Shown: positions 35,301 to 43,770, counted from the stretch's first letter. The stretch: DNA of 64,000 nt from Paracoccaceae bacterium (GCA_019911965.1 JAIOJF010000043.1:1-64000); one strand, 5' to 3'. Numbers and translations are program-made. The notes: generated by a model not told the origin, from the letters alone.

Positions 35301-36806
35301 ATTGGCCACGTCGGCCGCAAGCTGTTTCAGGGCGGTGACTACTGGATAGCTCGCAGCCCCGTCGCGGATCTGGCTCAGGCCGCGCAGTTCAGACCCAATC
35401 AGAAAGGCATCTACCCCGCCGGCTGCAACACACAGATGGGCATAATGCAGGATCATGCGGCGATAACCCCAGTCATTTGGATCGCCGGTCCAGGACACGG
35501 TTTCACCAGAAACGTTGAAATCCGACGCCTGTGCATTGCCAAAGAAGGCCGCGACCTGTGCTGTTGCGGCAGCGGTCTTGTCCACTGTGCCGACAAACCC
35601 GGCGGCAGGGGAGCAGGTGATGCGGCCGCGCCACGGATAGGCCGCTTGGCCGATAGAGGCGGCGTTGTGGGAATAAGGATCCGGCAAGATATTGCCCGCC
35701 GGGATATTCATCAGCAGAAACGGATAGACCGTCACCCGCTTGCCGCGGGCTTTCAGCTCTTTGATTGCCTGCACAATGGCAAAATCCGCCGGTGTACCGC
35801 CATATGCCGGGTGGCCTTCTGCATCCAGGCTCACGACGCTGGCAGACGCCCGGTCGATACCGTTGACCGACCAGGCTTCCGGCGAGGTGGGTTTGGTGGC
35901 ATGTTCGACACCGGGTCTGATCAGGCAGTGTTCAGCACGCAGATCGGAACCGAACCAGGAGGCCACCAGCGACACGCTTTTTACATTCGGCAGGACGGTT
36001 TCAAGCTGGTCGAGCGAGATGACTATGTCTGTGGCCGCCGCACTGGCATGCATGTTTTCAGGGGTTGTCGCACCGGAGCTTCCCTGCCGGATTGGCTCGG
36101 TTGCGTAGACGAACTCCCCGGAGCCCGGGATCAGGGTCACGGCTTTGATCTGGCGCTCAAGGGCGTCGGGATCCTCGAGCGACCGAAACACTTCAAAGGA
36201 AAGCTGCGGAATGCGGTTGCCGAAGTGCTCGAGCGACAATTCTTCAAACATCACATAGGCTGTGCCACGATAAGCTGGCGCGTTGCCCGCACCCATCTTT
36301 GCTGCAATGAACGGGTCCGGTTGTTGGGCTTCATCGCCTTTATGGAGCCGCCAGGTGATGCCGGTCAAATCCAGCGGCTTACCGTCGGCCCAGATCCGTC
36401 CAATCCCGGTAACCGGCCCCTCGCACAGCGCGACCGCGAAAGAGGCTGTGTAAAGATAGGCCGTGGTCGTCACGCCGCCGCCGCCACCTTTACCACCACC
36501 TTGGGTGCTGGTGTTGACGGTTTCGGTAAAATCCGTCGCCCAGATGATATTGCCGCCAATGCGCATCCGGCCGTAAACGCGCGGGATCACTGCGCCCTCG
36601 GTCGATGTGGTGATTGTGAGGGTCTCTAACCGCGCGCCCTCGATACGTTGGCCGGGTGCGAGCGAGGACACAATCCAGCTGTCGATCATCGAGCCCGCAA
36701 AAGAGCCGATCGCACCGCCGATGGTGGCGGCCGACACACCGAGCACGGCACCGCCGATACTGCCGCCAATTGCAGCACCAGCTGAGGCCAGAAGAATGGA
36801 AGCCAT
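32313..36806 (-). CDS. GTA-type host-specificity protein with TIM-barrel domain
   Basis: This 1497-residue baseplate or tail-tip protein is related to gene 15 of the Rhodobacter GTA. A glycine-rich hydrophobic N-terminus (ASILLASAGAAIGGSIGGAV) precedes a glycoside-hydrolase TIM-barrel-like domain (ending at PIRFTELGCPAVDRGTNQPN) and phage-tail domains in the C-terminal half (YDTVTVEARRITVGASRIAS). An extra beta-rich segment of about 165 residues sits at about 520-690, just before the conserved GADWSEYFGHQPQDGSGD. Start at 36806 (MASILL), 1 base past the upstream stop. Confidence 0.9.
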   Translation of the reverse strand: MASILLASAGAAIGGSIGGAVLGVSAATIGGAIGSFAGSMIDSWIVSSLAPGQRIEGARLETLTITTSTEGAVIPRVYGRMRIGGNIIWATDFTETVNTSTQGGGKGGGGGVTTTAYLYTASFAVALCEGPVTGIGRIWADGKPLDLTGITWRLHKGDEAQQPDPFIAAKMGAGNAPAYRGTAYVMFEELSLEHFGNRIPQLSFEVFRSLEDPDALERQIKAVTLIPGSGEFVYATEPIRQGSSGATTPENMHASAAATDIVISLDQLETVLPNVKSVSLVASWFGSDLRAEHCLIRPGVEHATKPTSPEAWSVNGIDRASASVVSLDAEGHPAYGGTPADFAIVQAIKELKARGKRVTVYPFLLMNIPAGNILPDPYSHNAASIGQAAYPWRGRITCSPAAGFVGTVDKTAAATAQVAAFFGNAQASDFNVSGETVSWTGDPNDWGYRRMILHYAHLCVAAGGVDAFLIGSELRGLSQIRDGAASYPVVTALKQLAADVANLVTISTGLYPIPVDFTDLTLVPYAGDTPAGVMESTAPTWENWNAPSPAVTTGTIDTSATNNRTLYKCFDLIAAGVSAVDIDAGNVTLAFSATQTWIWGGTRLQLRAFGLPDAGGLPDVSYPHSFNGLIFNTSTSASVSVPTNTTSGSGVLPAGARWLQLQIIMYDGLIASNFDIHLTSGTPQVLLGHVGYGADWSEYFGHQPQDGSGDVLFHLDPLWSDPNIHFIGIDNYLPLSDWRDGLDHLDAEAGWSSIHDLEYLRAGIEGGEGFDWFYAKDADRAAQVRTPITDGANGKPWVFRPKDIRNWWSNPHYDRLAGVENGSSTDWAPQSKPIRFTELGCPAVDRGTNQPNVFLDPKSTESALPWYSRGWQDEIIQRRYLTAMLGHWAEAAYNPTSTAYAAPMIDMDEAAVWTWDARPYPDFPARADIWSDAANWRLGHWLNGRAGAITLAALLRELCARAGLDAALIDASELADIVQGYVITALESPRASIATLARHFGFDAVESGGVIRFQPRGRQPVVTITPDELVAAQGDVMELTRGQETEMPQALKWQVIRADEEYDTVTVEARRITVGASRIASESFPLAVPTEEADRRCRRALMEAWVGRETLTASLPPSRLAFDPGDIIALDHDARLISYRLGRVSDAGARAIEAIRTDGAIYDLPPGQVRPAKLPGTTSFGPAEVAFLDLPQISEAVPAHLPYAAIFAKPWYGAAAVWSSASQAGFTLRDVIGQPAQMGALAANFHAGPLWRFDHGNELLVDLSSGMPTSVTDLELFAGANSLAIESGPGIWEIIQAGQAELVAPGRYRLTRLLRGQRGTEAAMGDPSPIGARVIVLNAALQPLSVSEADLGLPWYWRVGPASVAPSDLVMAALTFTPEGRGLMPFAPCQLRMRKEINGDLALRWARRSRALSADSWVLAEAPMVEAAESYDLEILDGSTVVRTVSGLTSSAFTYDSAMQVADFGGPITSLTVRIYQLGALGRGTPLETTISIREAL

Positions 36807-36807
36807 G

Positions 36808-37350
36808 TCAGGTCTTTCGTTTGGCCGGATCAGGGAACCGGAAAGCGTAAGCAATGCGGCGCTGCCAGGCCGGCGTCAGATGTTCCTCGATCACGCCAGA
36901 GCGCTCATAAGCATGGATGAAGCGGGGGTGCCCGCCGCGATCCCGGCCACTCAGAATGCCGCAATGCTTGGCAATCGCGCCCGCGCGCATGCGAAACAGG
37001 ATGACATCGCCGGTGCGGGCATCAGAAATATTCAACTCTTCCATTGCTGCCCTTGCAGCTTCGGCCAGCACTTCGACGGGACCGGTTTCGCCCCAATCAC
37101 GCGAATAGGGCGGCACCGGCCCGGTGTCATCCAGGGGCTCATCGCCAACGACCTCACGCCAAACGCCGCGAATGAGACCGAGGCAATCACAGCCGACACC
37201 ACGTACAGAAGCTTGGTCGTGGTAAGGTGTGCCGATCCAGCGGCGGGTGGCTTTGACGATGCGCGCCGGGGCAGTGTTGGCCCTGGCTCTCGCGCATTGC
37301 TGCGCATCACGCTGCCGCCCGCCGTTTCCCTTGGAAACGTCGTAATTCAC
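36808..37350 (-). CDS. NlpC/P60 peptidase (phage cell-wall peptidase, GTA gp14-like)
   Basis: The protein has 180 residues. The catalytic Cys lies in SVRGVGCDCLGLIRGVWREV and the His in AIAKHCGILSGRD, in the NlpC/P60 order. It would open peptidoglycan for DNA entry. The GTG start at 37350 overlaps the stop of the preceding gene (GTGA). An internal start nearer ARIVKATRRWIG is possible. Confidence 0.88.
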   Translation of the reverse strand: MNYDVSKGNGGRQRDAQQCARARANTAPARIVKATRRWIGTPYHDQASVRGVGCDCLGLIRGVWREVVGDEPLDDTGPVPPYSRDWGETGPVEVLAEAARAAMEELNISDARTGDVILFRMRAGAIAKHCGILSGRDRGGHPRFIHAYERSGVIEEHLTPAWQRRIAYAFRFPDPAKRKT

Positions 37351-38231
37351 AAGACGGTTCCCGCATTGGCATCGCCCTTGGCGGCATAACGAATAATGGT
37401 GTCTTGGCCCGGGATATGTGGAAAGCCACGGAAATTGGCCGCATTGGCGAACTTGCTCTGGCAGGTTTCAAAGCGCTTGTCGCATCCGGCGGAAATGTCG
37501 ATGGTGTCACCGGGGGTGATTGGGCGCACCGGCGCTTCCAGCAAGGTGATCTTCACATCAGTGCCTGTAACTGTTTGGCTCAGCACCTCGGCCGCGCGGC
37601 CGATATTGGCGCCAGTGAGCCAGGTCAATGTTCCAAGCCCAAACCAGCCCTCAGAAAAGCCCGACAGGCCGGAGACCGTAAAGCTGCGATCCCCCGTGAG
37701 TGATACGACTGAGCCGGACCCTTTGAACGCCGGGTCAGCCAGATCGACACCGCAACGCATATCTCCCAAAGCCGCATCACAACTCGCCTGAAAGGTCCGC
37801 CCGACGGTCTGGCCAAGCACATGTGCGAGGGATCGCATCTCGGCGACAAAATGTAGCCGTCCGCGCCGAATCTGGCCGATAGCACCACGGCGCAGCAGGG
37901 CCCGTTGGCTGGCGTCGGCCCAGTTGACGCGCCAGACCTCCACCGTCGCGTTGTCCCAGCGGCCATCAAGAATGTCGGTTTCGGTGATGGTATCGGAGGT
38001 CAGTACACCCTCGGCCTCCTGCGCATCGACTGAAAGGTCAGAGCCTGCGCGGATTTCCGAAGCGGTGAAACCGGATTCAGGTTCAAAGGTGGTGCCGTCA
38101 AATGTGAGCGACACATCATGATCGGTGAAGCCAAATACTGCCCCGTCATTACGGGTCAGACGCCAGCACCAGGCCAAGGTGGTCGTGCCGCTATCAAGAT
38201 GGGTTTGCAGGCTTGGCAAAAACTGTTTCAT
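37347..38231 (-). CDS. DUF2163 tail protein (GTA gp13-like)
   Basis: This 294-residue protein begins MKQFLPSLQTHLDSGTTTLA and contains the family motif CWRLTRNDGAVFGFTDHD, with several C-terminal cysteines (CDAALGDMRCGVDL, CDKRFETCQSKF). GTA homologues lie in the tail-tip complex. ATGA overlaps join it to both neighbours. Confidence 0.92.
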   Translation of the reverse strand: MKQFLPSLQTHLDSGTTTLAWCWRLTRNDGAVFGFTDHDVSLTFDGTTFEPESGFTASEIRAGSDLSVDAQEAEGVLTSDTITETDILDGRWDNATVEVWRVNWADASQRALLRRGAIGQIRRGRLHFVAEMRSLAHVLGQTVGRTFQASCDAALGDMRCGVDLADPAFKGSGSVVSLTGDRSFTVSGLSGFSEGWFGLGTLTWLTGANIGRAAEVLSQTVTGTDVKITLLEAPVRPITPGDTIDISAGCDKRFETCQSKFANAANFRGFPHIPGQDTIIRYAAKGDANAGTVL

Positions 38232-38860
38232 CGGCGGACCTCAATCAAGGGAATGGATGTAATGGAGCCGAGGCGCTCGATGTCGTGGGTGACATCAAGC
38301 CGGTCGGTGTCAAACCGCACCGGCACGTCAAATTCGAAACCTGCGGTGATTGCGACGCCGCTGGCGGGCGCGGCGGTGAAAGTGACAAGGCCGGTTGTGG
38401 TGTCGACCGACCAGCCTGACGCTTTACCGACCCCGTCCAATGCCACCTTCACGGTCCCGGCCACCGGCTTGGTGATCGTGCGGGCCCATGTTTGCGCGCC
38501 GGACGCATAGGTTTTCACCAGCTGAAACGCCGTAGAAATGCCATCACCGGTGCCGATCACCTGATCGGTCGCCGCTGGCGTTCCTGACGGCAGGCAGGAT
38601 TTATAATCACCCCAGTCCTTCCAGCGAAACCCATAGAGCCGCCCGTTGCGAGCTTCGAAAAAAGCCACCACGGTCGCCAGATCATCGGCGCGGCGGACAC
38701 CATAGGCGGCATCATAGCGGCGGCGCGAGTTGGCCCAACTGGCATTGCGTTCCTCATCGCCTGAGGCCAGTTCGACAATCTGGGTGCGTCGCTCGGGCCC
38801 GCCACGCGCCCCCCGACTGATGTTGTCGGGAAAGCGGATTTCATGAAGCGCCATGTTCAC
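38228..38860 (-). CDS. DUF2460 tail protein (GTA gp12-like)
   Basis: The 210-residue protein has the family hallmarks HEIRFPDNISRGARGGPERR, RRYDAAYGVRRADDLATVV and FEARNGRLYGFRWKDWGDY. It belongs to the distal-tail or hub proteins of GTA-like tails. It overlaps its neighbours by 4 bases on each side. Confidence 0.93.
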   Translation of the reverse strand: MNMALHEIRFPDNISRGARGGPERRTQIVELASGDEERNASWANSRRRYDAAYGVRRADDLATVVAFFEARNGRLYGFRWKDWGDYKSCLPSGTPAATDQVIGTGDGISTAFQLVKTYASGAQTWARTITKPVAGTVKVALDGVGKASGWSVDTTTGLVTFTAAPASGVAITAGFEFDVPVRFDTDRLDVTHDIERLGSITSIPLIEVRR

Positions 38861-40989
38861 ATGCCCCTCCGACCCAGCGCGACCGCCCGGGCAATGTCGG
38901 CCGAAACTTGCGTGCGCGATTGCCGGAAGCTTTCGGCGTCTCTGGTCTGAATGTTGATGGTGATGTTCTGTGCACCGGCGGTGCCGAATTGAGATGCCTC
39001 GCGCCGGTTCAGCACCCGCTCGCCCTTTTGCAGAATGGCGGGCACCTCGTCTGGCCGCAGTCCCGCCCAGCCACCGCTATGCATGCGCGGCGCAGCGGCA
39101 AAGGCCATGGCGGGAACCATCCGTTGCGGAGCGCCAGCCCCGACCATGCCACCGGCATGCAACACTGGCGCAAAGATGCCGCCGAGATTGCCAAGTGCCC
39201 CTGACAGGGCATTGGCCAGGGGTCCGAGAATGAACTTTCGTGCCGACAGTGTCGCCATGTCAGCCAGCAGCGAGGCCACCAGCCCGTGAAAATCGAGCTT
39301 GCCGGTTTTGACGAACTCACCAATCGCGTTCTCCGCTCCCTGAAACGCCCCGACCAGACTGTCGCCCAGCCCTTTGCCCATATCCATGGCTTTGGTGGCA
39401 TACTCCTTGAGAGAATCTGCCGCCAGTTTCCACGCGGTTTTGGCCACCTCAGCCGCTGTGCGCGCAGCTTTGCCCGCCCCGGTGACTGCCTGAGACAAGG
39501 CTTCGGCGGAAGTTGTGGTGTCAGTCAGACCGTTCCCGGTTGCTTCGAGGCTCTTCTTCAGGGCATCCCGCAACGCCTGCATCGAGGTCAGCGGGGCTTT
39601 CGCAGCATTTGCCCCAGTGACGGCCGCGACCGCCAACTCCTGCGATTTGCTTTTTGCGGCCTCTGCCGCAGCGGCCATTTCATAATACCCGGAGCCCGCA
39701 TCAATGGCCGCCCCGCCAAGTTTGAGCGCGACCGCATCCATGCCCGGCACGTCGCGCAAACCGCCTGCGATCATGTGCAGGAAATCCGCCCATTTCTTCT
39801 GGATCGCCGCCAGCATTCGTAACCAGCCGGTTTCAATCGTGGCCCAGACGGTTGCCAGGGCCAGGCCGAGTGATTTGCCGCCGAACTTGATGCGTTCCCA
39901 GACTTCCACGGCGACGTCATTCAAAAGCCGCATGGCTTCGCCAAAACCACCGGCACCCGCAATGAGGCGGGTGAACCAATAGACCAGTTCCCCAGCCCCG
40001 ACGATCAATGCCCCGATGCCGGTGCGGATCAGCGCGCCGCGCAACACCACCAGCGTTGTCGCCAGACCGCGCACCGAAAGCGCTGCGGCGACCAGACCCG
40101 CAGCCCAGCGCCCGGCCAGAAATGTGGCGAAGGTTGCGGCATAGGCACCGAGCCGGGCGAGATTGTCAAACACCAGCCGGATGGCTTGGCCAACAGGGCC
40201 CGTCGTGTTCGCCACTGCGGCCAGGGCATTGGCAACAGCCTCAAGTGCCGGGGATGCGGCAACCGCCAGCTGGTTTGACAGCCCGCGCCAGATCAGCCCA
40301 AGCCGGGAAATGGCGTCATTGGTACGCTCGATCTGGTTGGCATCCTGCTCAGAGACGATCACCCCGAAATCCCGCATGTCCTGGGTTGCCTGCCTGAGGG
40401 TTGCGCTGTCGATCCGGGCCATGGCGATCGAGCCTTCTTCGCCAAACAGCTGACCCGCCACGGCCGCGCGTTCTGCCGCAGGCACAAACTCCAGGATCGC
40501 GGCGTTGATCGCCCCGACCCGTTCATCCAGCGGCAGGGACAGCAGCCCGGCCGCCGTCAGATGCAGGCGCTTGAGCGCTTCGGCTGCCGGACCGCTCCCG
40601 GCAGCCGCCTGGCTGAGGCGTCGGGTCAGGTCCTTCGTGGCCTGTTCGATCCCCGAAAAGGCAACACCCGCAAGTTCCCCGGCGCGCTCCAGCACCTGAA
40701 TGCTGGCCACGGTAGTATCAAGAGACTGCGCAAGCTTGGCCTGAGCATCAATAGTTTGCAGCCCGGAGCGCACCATGGCGATCCCCGCAGCGGCAACCGC
40801 GGCCACCGCTGCCGCTGCCACAAGCTTTGCCCGTCGCGCAAAAGCGGCCATCCGGGCATTCGCCATTTCCATCTCACGGCTGAGACCTCCGAAGCCCCGG
40901 CTGCCGGATTCGCCAATCCCTTCCAGTTCTGCACGGACCTGTTTGCCGCCAACGGCGGCAAGACGGACCGAAACGCGTTTTTCAGTCAT
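38857..40989 (-). CDS. Tail tape measure protein
   Basis: The protein has 710 residues and is rich in Ala and in helix. The N-terminus (ELEGIGESGSRGFGGLSREM) is typical of lambda-family tape measures. Hydrophobic helices lie in the middle (WFTRLIAGAGGFGEAM region), and the C-terminal MHSGGWAGLRPDEVPAILQK with GERVLNRREASQFG is a common closing motif. It sets tail length and helps DNA passage. The VapBC pair lies directly upstream on the opposite strand. Confidence 0.92.
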   Translation of the reverse strand: MTEKRVSVRLAAVGGKQVRAELEGIGESGSRGFGGLSREMEMANARMAAFARRAKLVAAAAVAAVAAAGIAMVRSGLQTIDAQAKLAQSLDTTVASIQVLERAGELAGVAFSGIEQATKDLTRRLSQAAAGSGPAAEALKRLHLTAAGLLSLPLDERVGAINAAILEFVPAAERAAVAGQLFGEEGSIAMARIDSATLRQATQDMRDFGVIVSEQDANQIERTNDAISRLGLIWRGLSNQLAVAASPALEAVANALAAVANTTGPVGQAIRLVFDNLARLGAYAATFATFLAGRWAAGLVAAALSVRGLATTLVVLRGALIRTGIGALIVGAGELVYWFTRLIAGAGGFGEAMRLLNDVAVEVWERIKFGGKSLGLALATVWATIETGWLRMLAAIQKKWADFLHMIAGGLRDVPGMDAVALKLGGAAIDAGSGYYEMAAAAEAAKSKSQELAVAAVTGANAAKAPLTSMQALRDALKKSLEATGNGLTDTTTSAEALSQAVTGAGKAARTAAEVAKTAWKLAADSLKEYATKAMDMGKGLGDSLVGAFQGAENAIGEFVKTGKLDFHGLVASLLADMATLSARKFILGPLANALSGALGNLGGIFAPVLHAGGMVGAGAPQRMVPAMAFAAAPRMHSGGWAGLRPDEVPAILQKGERVLNRREASQFGTAGAQNITINIQTRDAESFRQSRTQVSADIARAVALGRRGM

Positions 40990-41059
40990 TGATCAGACTC
41001 CTTGAATTGTCAGGCGACATATCTTACATTTTGTTTGTCGATCATCAGAAGGTAAGAAC

Positions 41060-41272
41060 ATGGCCGAGACCGCCACCCTGTCCTCGAAATTTCAGATATC
41101 CATCCCCAAAGCGGTGCGGACGGCACATCACTGGGAAGCGGGCCTGACCTTTGCCTTCATCCCCAAGGGAACCGGCGTTTTGCTCACCCCGGTCCCCACG
41201 CGCGCGGAGTTGAAAGGCCTGGCGAAAGGTGCCAAGCCAACAGATTACCGGGACCGGTCGGATCGCTTTTGA
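41060..41272 (+). CDS. vapB: AbrB/SpoVT-type antitoxin (VapB-like)
   Basis: This 70-residue protein starts MAETATLSSKFQISIPKAVR, the swapped-hairpin DNA-binding domain of AbrB/MazE antitoxins. The C-terminus (GAKPTDYRDRSDRF) is the flexible toxin-binding tail. AGAAGGTAAG precedes the ATG. It overlaps the toxin gene (TGATG) and is transcribed against the surrounding tail genes. Confidence 0.9.
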   Translation: MAETATLSSKFQISIPKAVRTAHHWEAGLTFAFIPKGTGVLLTPVPTRAELKGLAKGAKPTDYRDRSDRF

Positions 41273-41652
41273 TGCGGCTCGTTGATACGTCGGCCTGGAT
41301 TGAATGGCTGATCGCCTCACCGACCGGCGAGAAAGTCGAATCCCATCTGCCGGAAGTTGCAGATTGGCTGGTGCCGACCATGGTCCAGCTGGAACTTGTC
41401 AAATGGCTCACCCGCGAGGTTAGCGAGGACAAGGCAGATCAGGTCATTGCCTTTACGCAGATTTGCAACATTGCACCCCTTGATACCGAAATCGCCCTCG
41501 CTGCCGCCGACGCGTGTCGCGAGTTCCGGCTGGCCACAGCCGATGCGGTTATCTTTGCAACGGCCCGCGCCCATGGCGCGGACCTGATCACTTGCGATCA
41601 GCATTTCTCCGATTTGCCAGGCGTTACCCTGATCGAAAAAATCACTGGCTGA
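41272..41652 (+). CDS. vapC: PIN-domain ribonuclease toxin (VapC-like)
   Basis: The 126-residue PIN protein from the ATG at 41272 has the acidic metal-binding residues in LVDTSAWIEW, QLELVKWL, ATADAVIFATARA and LITCDQHF. VapC toxins cleave RNA and are held by the AbrB-type partner. The 3' end overlaps by 11 bases, tail to tail, with the frameshifted tail-chaperone product. As phage cargo it could stabilise the element. Confidence 0.9.
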   Translation: MRLVDTSAWIEWLIASPTGEKVESHLPEVADWLVPTMVQLELVKWLTREVSEDKADQVIAFTQICNIAPLDTEIALAAADACREFRLATADAVIFATARAHGADLITCDQHFSDLPGVTLIEKITG

Positions 41653-42330
41653 ACCTTGCTTCATCATCGTCTGCGGTTTTCGCACCGAGTTGACGCACCA
41701 TTGCCGCTTCGATGACGGGCAGAAGTTCGGCTGCGGCCATTGACGGTACACCCAGGGTCGTTGCGATTTGCAGGGCTGCGCCCATATCCCAGCCGATAAC
41801 GGCGGAACCGGCGATCCGCATCTGCCCACCAAGGCGCCCGACCAGATCCCAGACCTGCCAACCCTCAAAGCTCTTCGGCGCATTCAGCTGTCTTGGGCAG
41901 TCAGGGCAGTCGCCAGTGCAGGCGGCGCAATAGTCCGCGCCCCCGCCGAATTCCCAGTCGGCGAGGGCGCCAAGACGTTTTTTTCCTGCTCCAGGATCAG
42001 GCCGCCCGCAATGTAATTGGTCTGGAAAGCCTCAAAGATCGGCCAGAGTTCAAGCAGGGCATCAAGGCCATCAGGCGTTACCGGCAGCGGTTTGCCATCG
42101 GCATCGCCCACGCCTTCCCAGTCCTTCACAACGATCCGCGCGACGGCCTTGGCGACGATGCGCGCCAGGTCATCATTGCTAGCACTCCCTTCGGTCGCGG
42201 CTGCTTCGGCAATTGCAGGATCATTGCGCGCGGCCATCATCACGGCGGTCGAAAGCGGTTCAATCAGCAGGCGCACGCCATGGCCAAGATCAAGCCAGCA
42301 GGGGGCAGTGGACAGATTCAGTCGCAGCAT
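41642..42330 (-). CDS. Frameshifted tail assembly chaperone (gpGT-like fusion)
   Basis: Reading starts at 42330 (MLRLNLSTAPCWLDLGHGVR) and shifts to the -1 frame at the slippery heptamer 41983-41977. It then continues KKRLGALADWEFGGGADYC and ends with ADDDEARFSQ and a stop at 41642-41644. The extension (111 residues) includes a Cys-rich motif, CAACTGDCPDC, followed by a helical region (FEGWQVWDLVGRLGGQMRIA). The total is about 229 residues. The place just upstream of the tape measure and downstream of the tail tube is where phages encode their G/GT chaperones. Confidence 0.85.
41884..42330 (-). CDS. Tail assembly chaperone, unshifted form (gpG-like)
   Basis: The 148-residue zero-frame product starts at the ATG 42330, which overlaps the tail-tube stop, and ends TALTAQDS. 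It contains ARIVAKAVARIVVKDWEGVG and LDALLELWPIFEAFQTNYIA. The shorter form should be the abundant one, with the frameshifted form made at a fraction. It coats or recruits the tape measure during tail assembly, as inferred from the G/GT system of lambda-like phages. Confidence 0.82.
   Translation of the reverse strand: MLRLNLSTAPCWLDLGHGVRLLIEPLSTAVMMAARNDPAIAEAAATEGSASNDDLARIVAKAVARIVVKDWEGVGDADGKPLPVTPDGLDALLELWPIFEAFQTNYIAGGLILEQEKNVLAPSPTGNSAGARTIAPPALATALTAQDS
41977..41983 (-). promoter_or_regulatory. Programmed -1 frameshift slippery site A AAA AAC
   Basis: In the zero frame the minus strand reads GAG CAG GAA AAA AAC GTC, so the heptamer A AAA AAC matches X XXY YYZ exactly. After a -1 slip the next codon is CGT and an open frame of 111 codons follows. 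Confidence 0.88.
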
Positions 42331-43268
42331 CAGTAGACCTCGATATCGTTGACAAGAGTAAGGGTGCACATCTGACCGGCCGTGGCATCAAAGGCGGCTT
42401 GCCAGTCAAAACTGGCCTGTACCCCTTGCGGGCCCTGAATCTCAATCCGCGGGCGCGGCAGATAGACGGCATGGGCGGTGACGGTCAGGCTTTCGCCTGA
42501 TCCAAGAGTGTAGGCGAATTCAAGTTCAGAGGCCGTGCCATTCAACGCCTGGGTCATCAGCACCTGATCGGCAAAGCGGATATCCATCTTGCCGGTAAGT
42601 GCTGCAATCGAAGGATCGGCGCCATCAATCCGCCCGTCCGAGCGGATGGTCTCGATCCGGTCCAGATTGTTGGCGTATTGAATGTTGGCGGAGACGATGT
42701 TGCCGAGGTTGATGCCATCGCGTTTGATCGAGCCGTTGAAATGCCCGAACCGCCGCAGGCTCCAGCCCGTCGGTGTTCCGGCGGCTGTGGTGGTGGCAAC
42801 CGCCTCACCCTGGGCGATCAGCTTGGCGGTGGCGGTCAACAGCCCGGAGCGCTGCATCTGCCAGGAAATCTGGTCAAGCACGCAGCCGGAATACATCGCA
42901 TAGCGCGGCACCTCGGGCATCGCGGTTTCGATCGAGAGGCTCGGCAGGGTCCAGTTTCCGGTGGTAAACACATGGGTATAGGGGCCGGTGCCGGTGGTGA
43001 CCGGATCGCCGAATGCCGACTTCAACCAGAACCCGAACGCCTCAGCGTCAATTGGCACCACCACATCGCCATCCGCCGTCACCGCGTCCTTGATAGGGGC
43101 CAGCGGGTCGCGGCCATAGCCAAGCAGTTCCGAGCCCAGCAGCGGTTGTTCCGCCCCCAGTGAGGTGCTGGCAAACGGCATCTGCCTGTAGCCGCCTACC
43201 GGCGGCGTGCCATAAGTCGTCTCGAACGCGGCCGCCATCAGCGACCGCGCGCCTTGGGCGCGTGCCAT
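42330..43268 (-). CDS. Tail tube protein
   Basis: The protein has 312 residues. Features of siphophage tail-tube proteins are FETTYGTPPVGGYRQMPFAS, DVVVPIDAEAFGFWLKSAFG and GPYTHVFTTGNWTLPSLSIE. It is beta-rich throughout. It ends with LTLVNDIEVY and overlaps the chaperone gene. Confidence 0.88.
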   Translation of the reverse strand: MARAQGARSLMAAAFETTYGTPPVGGYRQMPFASTSLGAEQPLLGSELLGYGRDPLAPIKDAVTADGDVVVPIDAEAFGFWLKSAFGDPVTTGTGPYTHVFTTGNWTLPSLSIETAMPEVPRYAMYSGCVLDQISWQMQRSGLLTATAKLIAQGEAVATTTAAGTPTGWSLRRFGHFNGSIKRDGINLGNIVSANIQYANNLDRIETIRSDGRIDGADPSIAALTGKMDIRFADQVLMTQALNGTASELEFAYTLGSGESLTVTAHAVYLPRPRIEIQGPQGVQASFDWQAAFDATAGQMCTLTLVNDIEVY

Positions 43269-43311
43269 AATGTTTCCTTTATTACGGGGAGAGAAATCAG
43301 CCGAGTGAGGA

Positions 43312-43743
43312 TCAGCCCAAGGGATCGGCGGTGGAGTAGGTCAGGATGATCGGGACAATGGCCGCTTTCAGCGCCTCGGCACCCTCCACCGGCAGATCGA
43401 CCGGTTGCGGGGCTTCGGCCTCGACCCAGTCGCAGAGCCCGCCGAGGGTGCGGTCGGCTGTGAGGACGGTGGCCAGTTCTGCCAGGAGGACATCGAATGC
43501 GACATCGCGGGTAGCGGGCGTTTTGCCTTGGACGATCACCTCGATCTCGGTGCGGTGCTCATAATGATATTGCAGCGGCGAGAGCGTCACCTCCGGCGTG
43601 CCTGGGTCACCGTCCCGCAAGATCAGCAGACCGGCGGGTGGAATACGCTCAGGCAGGATCGTGCCGCGTAGCACGGTTGCGCCGGGTACAGTTTGCAGCG
43701 CCGCAAGCAGGGCTTGCAGGATAGTTTCTCGGGGAGTGGGCAT
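43312..43743 (-). CDS. Tail terminator-like protein
   Basis: This 143-residue protein begins MPTPRETILQALLAALQTVP with PAGLLILRDGDPGTPEVTLS and YEHRTEIEVIVQGKTPATRD. Similar small proteins lie between the head-tail joining genes and the tail-tube gene and act as tail terminators (gpU-like). Annotation pipelines sometimes mislabel the family as an acyl-CoA transferase. Confidence 0.75.
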   Translation of the reverse strand: MPTPRETILQALLAALQTVPGATVLRGTILPERIPPAGLLILRDGDPGTPEVTLSPLQYHYEHRTEIEVIVQGKTPATRDVAFDVLLAELATVLTADRTLGGLCDWVEAEAPQPVDLPVEGAEALKAAIVPIILTYSTADPLG

Positions 43744-43770
43744 GGATTTTCTAGATAGTTTCGGTTACGA

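Noticed and set aside
35436-36629. 397-codon plus-strand frame inside the TIM-barrel protein gene
   Set aside because: It is entirely antisense to a recognisable tail gene, with composition expected of a shadow frame.
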